This document shows, in pieces, positions 19,101-26,589 of a DNA stretch of 64,000 bases. Position 1 is the stretch's first letter; every line of letters starts with the position of its first letter. Under the pieces are notes generated by a model. That model saw nothing but the letters and a program-made list of their open reading frames with translations, was not told where the DNA came from and did no database searches. Position numbers and translations under genes: made by a program. This DNA comes from Clostridia bacterium (GTDB taxonomy: Bacteria; Bacillota; Clostridia; Oscillospirales; RGIG8002): assembly GCA_017620395.1 (NCBI GenBank), contig JAFZQJ010000027.1, positions 1-64,000 on the forward strand, given 5' to 3'.

Positions 19101-19380
19101 GTTCGCGAGCCGTAACGTCAAGGTTTACGGCGCGCGCGGGAGCTACGCGGAGACCTTCTGCGCCGGGAACGCGGCCTGCGTTTTCAAAGAGCTTATCCGC
19201 GGCGACGTCGACGGCGACGGGCTGATAGGCGTTACTGACGCTCTCGAAATGCTACGTATTTCACTGGGAATAAAAAGAACGGATATTGATACCGCTGAAA
19301 AAATGGATATGGACGCCGACGCGGCGCTGACAGTCTCGGACGTGCTGTTGATAATGCGGGCGGCGGCGCATATACAGTAA
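16135..19380 (+). CDS. GH16 protein A: trefoil, GH16, beta-propeller, LRR_5, dockerin
   Basis: The 1081-residue secreted protein has five parts after a signal peptide (1-24). (1) A QxW-type beta-trefoil (about 40-175; Q-E-W-Q-I-V, Q-E-W-S-L). (2) A GH16 domain (about 180-418) with the catalytic motif G-E-I-D-I-M-E: nucleophile Glu287, Asp289, acid/base Glu292. (3) WD40-like repeats with S-P-D-G-x-x-x-A-V-A (about 436-792). (4) BspA-type LRR_5 repeats (about 805-1015). (5) A type I dockerin with two D-x-D-x-D-G-type loops (about 1021-1081). GH16 enzymes with this motif cut beta-1,3/1,4-glucans or related chains; the dockerin implies binding to a cohesin. It interrupts the priA-def gene order. 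Start: ATG 16135, eight bases after GAGG; the TTG just before it is possible. Confidence 0.9.
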   Translation: MKKLTAILISLLIVAWLMPSGVISADEGYGGYNETVLTSPDFSPDFYYKIYDTNGKALTYAEKDPDGTLVLDDPVDGDKRQEWQIVSDPALHSRYRIINKYCAYALTIRVVSSSNELIADNVDLNNSRQEWSLQYKNGYFTITIRNAGSLTYSGRRVRTTAVSSGAKQFTIARINEPGWVEDWTDDFDTFDESKWNRADGHLQTDKAVVINVGDDEHVYIEDGSLVLRADIGDYGGYAAAAGMVDTAGKYSISYGRIEMRAKLPHGYGTFPALWMLANETLWAGNGEIDIMEISNEGMDDADAYLFGTRHWTTTGGIHTSEGRTLYNKNRVPFSEEYHTFALEWENDQMRWFLDGMLYASHNPKANDDKYAFGDDPHFLILDNWIQGEDDGTLTSGRDYPEEYLYYIDRITVSKRETGSDYLPDETTPETTYTSTAADVVARSHDWDNEMPLAVSPDGGEIAVADGKGYIYIEDAATGLQKRMLTALPMVLLSAIEYSPDGSKLAVADFVGTILIYDTSDYDAPPLRICNGTVCHSKLLFTKDGTGLITADMPARAAHNGAGNQFDGSVVKLGCMRVFDVATGALRYETEIGGEGRGTALSPDGSLLAVALLDGRCVLLETETFTVLAHLECGAAQARGVAFSSDSSMLAVTDERGGIYLFNVADKTLIRRMNTLKNTSMTSVRFSADDKKLLVNSSDNCARLYDVESGELLKILGGFSQAAHIAEFSPDGNRIAVASLDGRVKIYDADGSYRRTLVTSMTEHNGHVFSMKFSPSGEYVYATTYTFPKALHRWSVDGESGPASVAYDCDFFYKITDGEATVTGYRGNDRNIVVPETLGGCPVTVIGAAAFGGMGNYAKNVSITLPSTLKRIETEAFRNCWTLRELILPEGLEYIAKESIHGCKQLTELVIPDSVTFIGEDAFDWCHGLRKLVIGSGMKTVPSGICGNVRALKEVILREGVERVESDAFGTAPLEKLRFPSTMTDCADDAFASRNVKVYGARGSYAETFCAGNAACVFKELIRGDVDGDGLIGVTDALEMLRISLGIKRTDIDTAEKMDMDADAALTVSDVLLIMRAAAHIQ

Positions 19381-19396
19381 TTGAGAGGAAAGAAAA

Positions 19397-19879
19397 ATGG
19401 CTGTAAGACAAATAATAGAATTCGGGGACGAAACGCTTCGCAAGCGCGCACGCGAGGTCGACAAGATCGACGCGAGGATAGAAACGCTTGTGGTGGATAT
19501 GAAAGAAACGATGGCGCTCGCCAACGGAGTCGGTCTTGCCGCTCCGCAGGTGGGGGTGCTTCGCCGCGTCGTTATCGTCGATCTTGAGGATATCGGCGTC
19601 GTTGAGCTGATAAACCCCGTAATTACCAAAAAATCGGGGCATCAGGAGGATATCGAGGGATGCCTTTCATATCCGGGCGAGTACGGCATTACCAACAGAC
19701 CTATGAACGTGACCGTCGAGGCGATGAACCTCGCCGGCGAAAAGGTGAAGTATTCCGTCAGCGGTCTCTCGGCGAGGGCTGTGTGTCACGAGGTCGACCA
19801 CCTCGACGGCAAGCTCTTTATAGATTGCGTCGTGCGTATGCTCGATCCGGACGAACTGAAGAGCGATAAAAAGGAGTAA
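19397..19879 (+). CDS. def: Peptide deformylase
   Basis: It removes the formyl group from nascent protein N-termini. All three motifs are intact: G-V-G-L-A-A-P-Q-V-G, E-G-C-L-S-Y-P-G (metal-binding Cys) and C-H-E-V-D-H-L-D-G (metal-binding His pair and catalytic Glu). The 160-residue length is standard. It is followed five bases later by fmt, the enzyme that adds the formyl group to initiator tRNA. Confidence 0.98.
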   Translation: MAVRQIIEFGDETLRKRAREVDKIDARIETLVVDMKETMALANGVGLAAPQVGVLRRVVIVDLEDIGVVELINPVITKKSGHQEDIEGCLSYPGEYGITNRPMNVTVEAMNLAGEKVKYSVSGLSARAVCHEVDHLDGKLFIDCVVRMLDPDELKSDKKE

Positions 19880-19884
19880 TTCGT

Positions 19885-20802
19885 TTGAGAATCGTTTTTA
19901 TGGGCACGCCGGACTTTGCCGCCGTTACCCTTAAAGAGCTTGTAGCCCGCGGCTTTGACGTCTGCGCTGTCATAACTCAGCCGGACAGAGTCAACGCACG
20001 CGGCAACAAGGTCGTTCCGGGCGCGGTAAAGACATACGCGGAAAGCGTAGGGCTTCCGGTATACCAGCCTATCTCGCTGCGCAACGGAGAAGGGGAGGAA
20101 ATATTCAAAGAGTTTTCTCCCGACGTCGCCGTCGTCGCCGCCTACGGCAAGATCCTGCCGGCGTCGCTTCTGAAACTGCCGCGCCTCGGCTGCGTGAACG
20201 TCCACGCCTCGCTGCTCCCGAAATACAGGGGCGCGTCGCCCATACAGACCGCGATCGTCAACGGCGAAACGGTCACCGGGGTGACGATAATGCAGCTCGA
20301 CGAAGGCATGGATACCGGCGATATGCTCGCCGTCCGCGAGGTTGAAATACCTCCCGAAATGACCGCCGGAGAGCTTTTCGACGCGCTTGCGCCGGTCGAC
20401 GCGGAGCTTCTCGCGGAAACGCTGATAAAGCTCGACGCAGGTGAAATAATACCCGTGAAGCAGGACGGTAGCATAGCGACCTATGCGCCTATGATCTCGA
20501 AAGAAGCGGCGGTCATAGACTACGGCAAAAGCGCAAAAAGCGTCGTCGACCTGGTGCGCGGGCTCAATCCCAACCCGGTCGCGCGGACCGATATAAACGG
20601 CAGCAGACTCAAGGTATACAAAGCCGCCGTCGGCGAAAAGACCTCGCGTCCCGCCGGAGAGGCTTACGAAAAAGACGGTATGATCGCCGTCGCGTGCGGA
20701 GACGGCAGGGAAGTGTTCCTGACGGAGGTGCAGGGCGAGGGCGGAAAGCGCATGGATTCCGCCGCGTATCTGCGCGGCCATCCGATTTTTAACGGGGAGT
20801 GA
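19885..20802 (+). CDS. fmt: Methionyl-tRNA formyltransferase
   Basis: It formylates initiator Met-tRNA using 10-formyltetrahydrofolate. The 305-residue protein starts M-R-I-V-F-M-G-T-P-D-F-A, has the folate-site H-A-S-L-L-P-K-Y-R-G-A-S-P-I and the catalytic region T-I-M-Q-L-D-E-G-M-D-T-G-D-M. The start is TTG at 19885 after AAGGAG. Confidence 0.98.
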   Translation: MRIVFMGTPDFAAVTLKELVARGFDVCAVITQPDRVNARGNKVVPGAVKTYAESVGLPVYQPISLRNGEGEEIFKEFSPDVAVVAAYGKILPASLLKLPRLGCVNVHASLLPKYRGASPIQTAIVNGETVTGVTIMQLDEGMDTGDMLAVREVEIPPEMTAGELFDALAPVDAELLAETLIKLDAGEIIPVKQDGSIATYAPMISKEAAVIDYGKSAKSVVDLVRGLNPNPVARTDINGSRLKVYKAAVGEKTSRPAGEAYEKDGMIAVACGDGREVFLTEVQGEGGKRMDSAAYLRGHPIFNGE

Positions 20803-20806
20803 TCAT

Positions 20807-21508
20807 ATGGGTTGGTATATTGACAGTTGGTATTTCATTCTTGTTGTTCCGGCGCTGATATTCATGCTCATAACGCAGATAGTCGTCAAGTCGGCTATCA
20901 GCAAATACGGGCAGGTGCGCACCGCGAGAGGAATAACCGGCAGAGAAATGGCGGAGATGATCCTTTCCGCGAACGGCATCCTCGACGTTCGTATCGAACG
21001 CCTGCAGAGCAGCGACGGCGACCACTACGATCCGAAGTCGAAGGCGATACGCCTGTCGGCGGACGTTTTTGACAAGAACTCGGTGACCGCCGTGGGCATC
21101 GCCGCGCACGAAGCGGGGCATGCCGTTCAGCACAATATCGGGTATTTCCCGCTGCGGATACGTAACTTCGTCATCCCGATAACGCAGTTTGTTTCGTGGC
21201 TGCCCGTACCGCTGCTTATAATCTCGGTCATCGTTTCCAACGAAAACGCGAGTATGATACTTTTCAAGACCGCGTTCATCATACTGTTTGCCGGGTTGTT
21301 CGTGCAGCTTATCACTCTGCCGGTGGAGTTTGACGCTTCGCGCAGAGCGATGTCCGCGATCCGTTCGCATAACGTCCTTGCGGAAGCCGAAGCCGTCGGT
21401 GCCAGAAAGGTGCTGACCGCGGCCGCAATGACCTACGTCGCGGCGTTTTTCGTAACGCTTATGAACATTATCCGTTTGCTGATGATATTCGGCAGGAGAA
21501 GCGACTGA
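20807..21508 (+). CDS. Membrane zinc metallopeptidase (YugP-like)
   Basis: The 233-residue membrane protein has an N-terminal helix, an H-E-A-G-H zinc motif (His101, Glu102, His105), and two to three further helices (about 120-165 and 200-228). This is the neutral zinc metallopeptidase family often found beside fmt and rsmB in Clostridia. The substrate is unknown. Its stop overlaps the rsmB start by one base. Confidence 0.92.
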   Translation: MGWYIDSWYFILVVPALIFMLITQIVVKSAISKYGQVRTARGITGREMAEMILSANGILDVRIERLQSSDGDHYDPKSKAIRLSADVFDKNSVTAVGIAAHEAGHAVQHNIGYFPLRIRNFVIPITQFVSWLPVPLLIISVIVSNENASMILFKTAFIILFAGLFVQLITLPVEFDASRRAMSAIRSHNVLAEAEAVGARKVLTAAAMTYVAAFFVTLMNIIRLLMIFGRRSD

Positions 21509-22812
21509 TGACCGATGCACGCGTCTGCGCCTATAAGGTGCTGAAAGCAGTTTCCGTGGGGGGCGCGTTCTCGCCCCGTGCGCTCGACGCCGAGATAAAG
21601 GCTGCTGAGCTTTCGGAGCAGGACGCGGCGCTTGCCGCCAATATCGTGTACGGAACGCTCGAGCGCGAGTCGCTGCTCGACGCGTATATAAAGCGCGAGC
21701 TGGCGCGGAAGGGTAAGCTCCGTCCGGAAATCTCCGTTATACTGCGGCTTTCCGCGTATCAGATACTCTTCTGTGACAAGATACCGGCGTATTCGGCGAT
21801 AAACGAGGGTGTAGAGCTCGCGAAATCGGTAGATTTCCATGCCGGCGGATTTGTCAACGCCGTGCTGCGGAATATCGACCGCCACCGCGGCGAAGGCGTT
21901 CTGCCGGACGCGAAAGCCGATCCGGTCGGATACCTTTCGCTTCGCTATTCCGTAGAGAACTGGATAGCGGAGGAATGGATAAAGGAATACGGCTTCGCCG
22001 CCGCTGAAGCGATACTCGCCGCGTCGGAGGGCAGACCTCCGCTGACGATCAGAGCAAACACGCTGAAAACCGACGCCGAGCGCCTCGCGCCTTTGCTTGA
22101 AGCGGAAGGCGTGAAGACGGAAAAACACCCGCTCGTTCCCGATATGCTTACCGTTTCCGGAACCGGAAGCGTCGACGGACTCGCCGCCTACCGCGGCGGA
22201 TTGTTTCACGTTCAGGACGCGGCGTCCGCGTTCTGCTGCGAAGTGCTCGGCGCGCGGCCGGGCGAGCGCGTTTACGACGTTTGCGCCGCGCCGGGAGGCA
22301 AGAGCTTCACGATCGCCGAGATGATGAAAAACGAAGGCGAGCTTCGCTCGTTTGACATAAGCGAAAAGAAGGTCGGACTTATTCGCGAAGGCGCTGAACG
22401 CCTCGGGATAAGCATACTTACCGCCGCCGTCCGCGACGCATCGAAGGGCGCCCTGCCGGAAGCGGACAGAGTGCTCTGCGACGTGCCGTGCTCGGGGCTC
22501 GGCGTTATACGCAAGAAACCGGAGATCCGCCGCAAACGCGCCATGGACGTCGCGGCGCTGCCGAAGATACAGACCGCGATACTCGAAAACTCCGCCCGCT
22601 GCGTCCGCAAAGGCGGCACGCTCGTCTATTCCACCTGCACGCTGTTGCGTGCGGAGAACGAAGCGGTAGTCGAGGCGTTCATGGCGGAAAACGGCGGCTT
22701 TGCGCCGTTGCCGTTTGCAACTCCCGACGGGAGAGAGGATTGGCGCGTCACGCTTCGCCCCGACCTGAACGGTACGGACGGATTTTTCGTTGCGAGAATG
22801 GTAAAAATATGA
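21508..22812 (+). CDS. rsmB: 16S rRNA (cytosine-967-C5)-methyltransferase
   Basis: The 434-residue protein has an N-terminal NusB-like RNA-binding domain (about 1-135) and a C-terminal SAM-dependent methyltransferase. The methyltransferase shows A-A-P-G-G-K-S-F (SAM loop), C-D-V-P-C-S-G-L-G-V and the catalytic Cys in S-T-C-T-L-L. The start ATG at 21508 overlaps the preceding stop. The stop overlaps the rlmN start (ATGA). Confidence 0.96.
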   Translation: MTDARVCAYKVLKAVSVGGAFSPRALDAEIKAAELSEQDAALAANIVYGTLERESLLDAYIKRELARKGKLRPEISVILRLSAYQILFCDKIPAYSAINEGVELAKSVDFHAGGFVNAVLRNIDRHRGEGVLPDAKADPVGYLSLRYSVENWIAEEWIKEYGFAAAEAILAASEGRPPLTIRANTLKTDAERLAPLLEAEGVKTEKHPLVPDMLTVSGTGSVDGLAAYRGGLFHVQDAASAFCCEVLGARPGERVYDVCAAPGGKSFTIAEMMKNEGELRSFDISEKKVGLIREGAERLGISILTAAVRDASKGALPEADRVLCDVPCSGLGVIRKKPEIRRKRAMDVAALPKIQTAILENSARCVRKGGTLVYSTCTLLRAENEAVVEAFMAENGGFAPLPFATPDGREDWRVTLRPDLNGTDGFFVARMVKI

Positions 22813-23864
22813 CGGATATCAAATCTTTGACATTTGACGAGCTTTCCGCGGCGCTTGCCGCCGAGGGCTGCGAAAGCTACCGGACGGAGCAGATTTTCCG
22901 CTGGCTTTACAAAGACAGAGTCGCTTCCTTCGCGGAGATGACGAATCTGTCCGCAAAGCTGCGCGAAAGGCTCGCGGAGCGATTCTTCATATCCGCTCCG
23001 GAAATCATCCGCTCACAGATCTCGTCCGACGGTGAAACAGCGAAGCTGCTTTACGGACTTGCGGACGGCAACGCCGTCGAAACCGTGTTGATGAAGTATA
23101 AGCACGGCTGCACAGTCTGTATTTCCACTCAGGCGGGATGCCGTATGGGCTGCCGCTTCTGCGCGTCCACCAAGCGCGGATTGAAGCGGAACCTTTCTGT
23201 TTCGGAAATGCTTGACCAAATAATCTTTACAGAGAGAGAATTGTGTGTTAAAATATCAAATATAGTAATGATGGGCACGGGCGAGCCGCTGGATAACTTC
23301 GATAACGTGATCAAGTTTATAGCGATGGCGACCGACGAGCGATGCCTCGGGTTAAGTATAAGGGGTATATCGCTTTCGACGTGCGGGCTGGTCGAGCGCA
23401 TAAAGCAGCTTCGGGAAATGCGGCTCGGGCTGACGCTCTCGCTGTCTCTTCACGCGCCGAACGACGAGATCCGTCGTCAGATAATGCCTGTTGCCGTGAA
23501 GTATGATATGAGCGGCCTGCTTGCGGAAGTGAAAGAATACGCGGACTACACGAAACGCCGCGTCGCGATCGAATACACACTAATAAAAGACCTGAACGAT
23601 TCCGATGAAAATGCGAGAGAGCTCGCTTCAAGACTGCGCGGGATGATGGTCCACGTCAACCTCATACCGTTGAATCCGTCTGAGGAGTGCGAATGGAAGA
23701 GGCCGTCTCCGGCGCGGATAAACGCGTTTCTAAACGTGCTCGGGCGCGAGCATATCAGCGCGACTGTCAGACGCGAGCTCGGAACGGATATAGACGCCGC
23801 CTGCGGACAGCTCAGGCTGCGTTACGAAGATGAAGAAAAGCGCACCGGCGCTCGAAAGGAGTGA
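22809..23864 (+). CDS. rlmN: Dual-specificity 23S rRNA/tRNA adenine-C2 methyltransferase (radical SAM)
   Basis: It methylates A2503 of 23S rRNA and A37 of some tRNAs. The 351-residue protein has the radical SAM cluster motif C-R-M-G-C-R-F-C (Cys111, 115, 118). It also has V-M-M-G-T-G-E-P-L-D-N, L-S-T-C-G-L-V and a C-terminal catalytic Cys in A-A-C-G-Q-L. The ATG at 22809 overlaps the rsmB stop; the frame is open further upstream, but that extension runs inside rsmB and is not conserved. Confidence 0.97.
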   Translation: MTDIKSLTFDELSAALAAEGCESYRTEQIFRWLYKDRVASFAEMTNLSAKLRERLAERFFISAPEIIRSQISSDGETAKLLYGLADGNAVETVLMKYKHGCTVCISTQAGCRMGCRFCASTKRGLKRNLSVSEMLDQIIFTERELCVKISNIVMMGTGEPLDNFDNVIKFIAMATDERCLGLSIRGISLSTCGLVERIKQLREMRLGLTLSLSLHAPNDEIRRQIMPVAVKYDMSGLLAEVKEYADYTKRRVAIEYTLIKDLNDSDENARELASRLRGMMVHVNLIPLNPSEECEWKRPSPARINAFLNVLGREHISATVRRELGTDIDAACGQLRLRYEDEEKRTGARKE

Positions 23865-23870
23865 TATGCC

Positions 23871-24599
23871 ATGCGGGTATACGGAGCAAGTGATATAGGG
23901 CTTGTCCGCAAAGAGAATCAGGACGCGTTCGTAATGGGCGAAAGGGACAATTTCGCTTACGCCGTTGTATGCGACGGTATGGGCGGCGCAAACGGCGGAG
24001 CCGTTGCGTCGGACATCGCCGCGGATATAGTCGCCAAGCGTATCTCCGTCGCGGGAAAGAATTCGGATCTGAAGTATGTGCTTCTTTCCGCTGTCGACGC
24101 CGCGAACATAGCGGTTTTTGAAAAATCGAAGGAGGTAGACTCCCTCGAAGGTATGGGCACCACGATAGTTGCGGCTGTCGTCCGTGACGGAACGCTCTAT
24201 CTTGCGCACGCCGGCGATTCAAGGGCGTATCTTTTTAACGGCACGGAGCTTGAACAAATCACCCGCGACCACTCGGTCGTGCAGGAACTGCTTGAAAGCG
24301 GCGATCTTACGCCGGATCAGGCGCAGACATATCCAAATAAAAATCTTATAACCCGGGCGCTCGGCGTTGCGCCGCTGCTTGACGCGGACTACACCGAATA
24401 CTACCTGCCTAAAAACTATTCCATATTGCTTTGCACCGACGGAGTCACAAATCTGGTGGACGGCACGGAGCTTGCCGGCTTCATGGAAAAGCCGCCGGAT
24501 GAAGCGGTCAAAGGTATAATCGATCTCGCCGTTGAGCGCGGCGGAACCGACAACGCCACCGCAGTCGTGATAAGCAGTGATTCAATGGAGGGTTGCTAA
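23871..24599 (+). CDS. prpC: PP2C-type protein phosphatase (Stp1/PrpC)
   Basis: It dephosphorylates targets of the neighbouring PASTA kinase. The 242-residue PP2C domain shows S-D-I-G-L-V-R-K-E-N-Q-D, V-C-D-G-M-G-G, A-H-A-G-D-S-R-A-Y, C-T-D-G-V-T-N and G-G-T-D-N-A-T-A, which together provide the metal-binding aspartates. The stop is immediately followed by the prkC ATG. Confidence 0.97.
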   Translation: MRVYGASDIGLVRKENQDAFVMGERDNFAYAVVCDGMGGANGGAVASDIAADIVAKRISVAGKNSDLKYVLLSAVDAANIAVFEKSKEVDSLEGMGTTIVAAVVRDGTLYLAHAGDSRAYLFNGTELEQITRDHSVVQELLESGDLTPDQAQTYPNKNLITRALGVAPLLDADYTEYYLPKNYSILLCTDGVTNLVDGTELAGFMEKPPDEAVKGIIDLAVERGGTDNATAVVISSDSMEGC

Positions 24600-26513
24600 A
24601 TGGACAAATACCTCGGAGTAAGATTAGACAACAGATACGAGATCCGTGAGGTCATCGGCGTAGGCGGTATGGCTATCGTATACAAGGCGTACGACCGCTT
24701 CGCGGAGAGAAACGTGGCCGTTAAGATACTGAAGGATGAGTTCGCGGAGGACGAGGAGTTCCGCCGCCGCTTCAAGAACGAGTCCAGAGCTATAGCCATG
24801 TTCTCGCATCCGAATATCGTCAGCATATACGACGTCGGTTCGGGTGACGGGCCTCAGTATATCGTGATGGAGTATATCAACGGCATAACGCTCCAGCAGT
24901 ATATTGACGTCAAAAAGGTCCTCCCGCTGCACGACGCCATCGCCATTATGGAACAGACGCTCAAGGGCATACAGCACGCGCATGAAAGGGGAGTCGTCCA
25001 CCGCGACCTGAAGCCGCAGAATATAATGTTGCTCGAGGACGGCACCGTAAAGGTGACGGACTTCGGTATAGCGCGTATGGCGTCCGTTGACACAAAGACC
25101 ATGAGCGAGATGGCGCTCGGTTCGGTCCATTATATCAGCCCGGAGCAGGCGTCCGGCAATGAGACTGATTTCAAGGCGGATATCTATTCTCTCGGCGCGA
25201 TATTCTACGTGCTCACGACGGGGAAGTACCCGTTTGACGGCGATACGCCGGTCTCGATCGCGCTGCAGCACGTCCAAAAGCAGCCGGACAACCCCAGGAT
25301 GATCAACGACACCATCCCGATCGGCATCGACCAGATCATAATGAAGGCGATGCAGAAGTCGCCGGATAAGAGATTTGCGTCCGCGGCGGATATGATAAAG
25401 GATATCCAGGCCGTGAAAAACGATCCCGACGTCGTGTTTGATTACGACCTGACCGAGGAGGCCGCAAAGACGCGTTATTTCGGGAAGATTAAGCCGGATA
25501 CCGATAAAAAAAGCTCAAAGACGCCGTCTTTTGTGCCTATACTGATCGCAATAACCGCAGTTCTCGTTATTGCGGCCGTGATCCTCGTCATTATGATCGC
25601 CTCTCGCGGAGGTGACAGCGCCGTCGTAATACCGGATTTCAAAGGAAAGTATTACAGCGACGTGGTCAACGATACGCAGTATACCAACAAGTTCGTATTC
25701 ATAGAGCAGAATAAGGTCTGGAGCGACGAATACGAAGAGGGGCAGATAATCTCCCAGCAGCCGAAGGACGGCACGGAGGTCAACACGGACGGTTACCGCA
25801 TCTATCTTACCGTCAGCAAGGGCGTTCAGAAGGTCGAGGTACCGGACGTCGCGCAGCTTTCGTATCAGGCCGCAAAGGCGGAGATACAGAAAGCGAACCT
25901 GACCTGCGTCGAAGAGAAAAAATCGGACGACGACGTGGCGGAAGGTCTTGTCATCGGAACCGATCCGAAGAAGGGGACGCCTGTCAAGGTCGGCGAAGAG
26001 ATAACCGTTTACGTCAGCACGGGCCCGGCGGTAAGTCCCGTTGACGTCGTAAACGTCGTCGGACTTACCGAATCGGAAGCGGAGAAGAAGCTGAAGGACG
26101 CCGGACTCGATAAGGGCGTTGTAACTACCGCTGCCTCCGAAAAAGCCGCGGGCACGGTCATTGCGCAGAGCCCCGACAAGGGTACGCTCAATCAGGGCGA
26201 CAAGGTCGATCTGACGATTTCGGACGGCACGCTTGCCGTAAAGGAAGTCAAGTATACCTTTGAAGTGCCCGAGATATACAAGGATTACTCAAGCTTCAAT
26301 GTCGACATCTACACCGTCAAGGAAAAGTCCGGCGAGAAGGAGTCCGTACTGCGCCTTGTGGACGTCAACTGCAGCTCGGACCGCGTTAAGAACGGTATCC
26401 AGGTCACGTTTACCGGCAACAGCGGAACAAAAGAGTGGGTGTTCAAGATAAACGAAGACGTCATAAAACAGGGCAAAGTCAATTTCGATAACGGTACCGT
26501 CAGCTTCAACTAA
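24600..26513 (+). CDS. prkC: PASTA-domain Ser/Thr protein kinase (PrkC/Stk1)
   Basis: The 637-residue membrane kinase senses muropeptides/lipid II outside and phosphorylates cytoplasmic targets. The kinase domain (about 10-275) has V-A-V-K (ATP Lys), H-R-D-L-K-P-Q-N and D-F-G. One transmembrane helix (about 308-332) is followed by three PASTA repeats (about 345-553) and a C-terminal beta-rich extension (about 555-637). In many Bacillota rsgA follows prkC; here the next gene is a GH16 protein. Confidence 0.97.
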   Translation: MDKYLGVRLDNRYEIREVIGVGGMAIVYKAYDRFAERNVAVKILKDEFAEDEEFRRRFKNESRAIAMFSHPNIVSIYDVGSGDGPQYIVMEYINGITLQQYIDVKKVLPLHDAIAIMEQTLKGIQHAHERGVVHRDLKPQNIMLLEDGTVKVTDFGIARMASVDTKTMSEMALGSVHYISPEQASGNETDFKADIYSLGAIFYVLTTGKYPFDGDTPVSIALQHVQKQPDNPRMINDTIPIGIDQIIMKAMQKSPDKRFASAADMIKDIQAVKNDPDVVFDYDLTEEAAKTRYFGKIKPDTDKKSSKTPSFVPILIAITAVLVIAAVILVIMIASRGGDSAVVIPDFKGKYYSDVVNDTQYTNKFVFIEQNKVWSDEYEEGQIISQQPKDGTEVNTDGYRIYLTVSKGVQKVEVPDVAQLSYQAAKAEIQKANLTCVEEKKSDDDVAEGLVIGTDPKKGTPVKVGEEITVYVSTGPAVSPVDVVNVVGLTESEAEKKLKDAGLDKGVVTTAASEKAAGTVIAQSPDKGTLNQGDKVDLTISDGTLAVKEVKYTFEVPEIYKDYSSFNVDIYTVKEKSGEKESVLRLVDVNCSSDRVKNGIQVTFTGNSGTKEWVFKINEDVIKQGKVNFDNGTVSFN

Positions 26514-26521
26514 GGGCTGTT

Positions 26522-26556
26522 CCGGCGTGCGCCCGAAAAGGACGCGCGCCGGTTTT
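26522..26556 (+). terminator. Terminator after prkC
   Basis: A 10-bp stem CCGGCGTGCG / CGCGCGCCGG (one G-T wobble), with a loop around CCCGAAAAGG, followed by TTTT. It closes the yicC-prkC operon and separates GH16 gene B. Confidence 0.75.
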
Positions 26557-26589
26557 GATTCTGAATAACTGTCACACGGGAGGTCAATT

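Noticed and set aside
22488-22808. Longer RlmN starting inside rsmB
   Set aside because: The extension is out of frame with rsmB coding sequence, unconserved, and ATG 22809 gives the normal RlmN N-terminus with a 4-base overlap.
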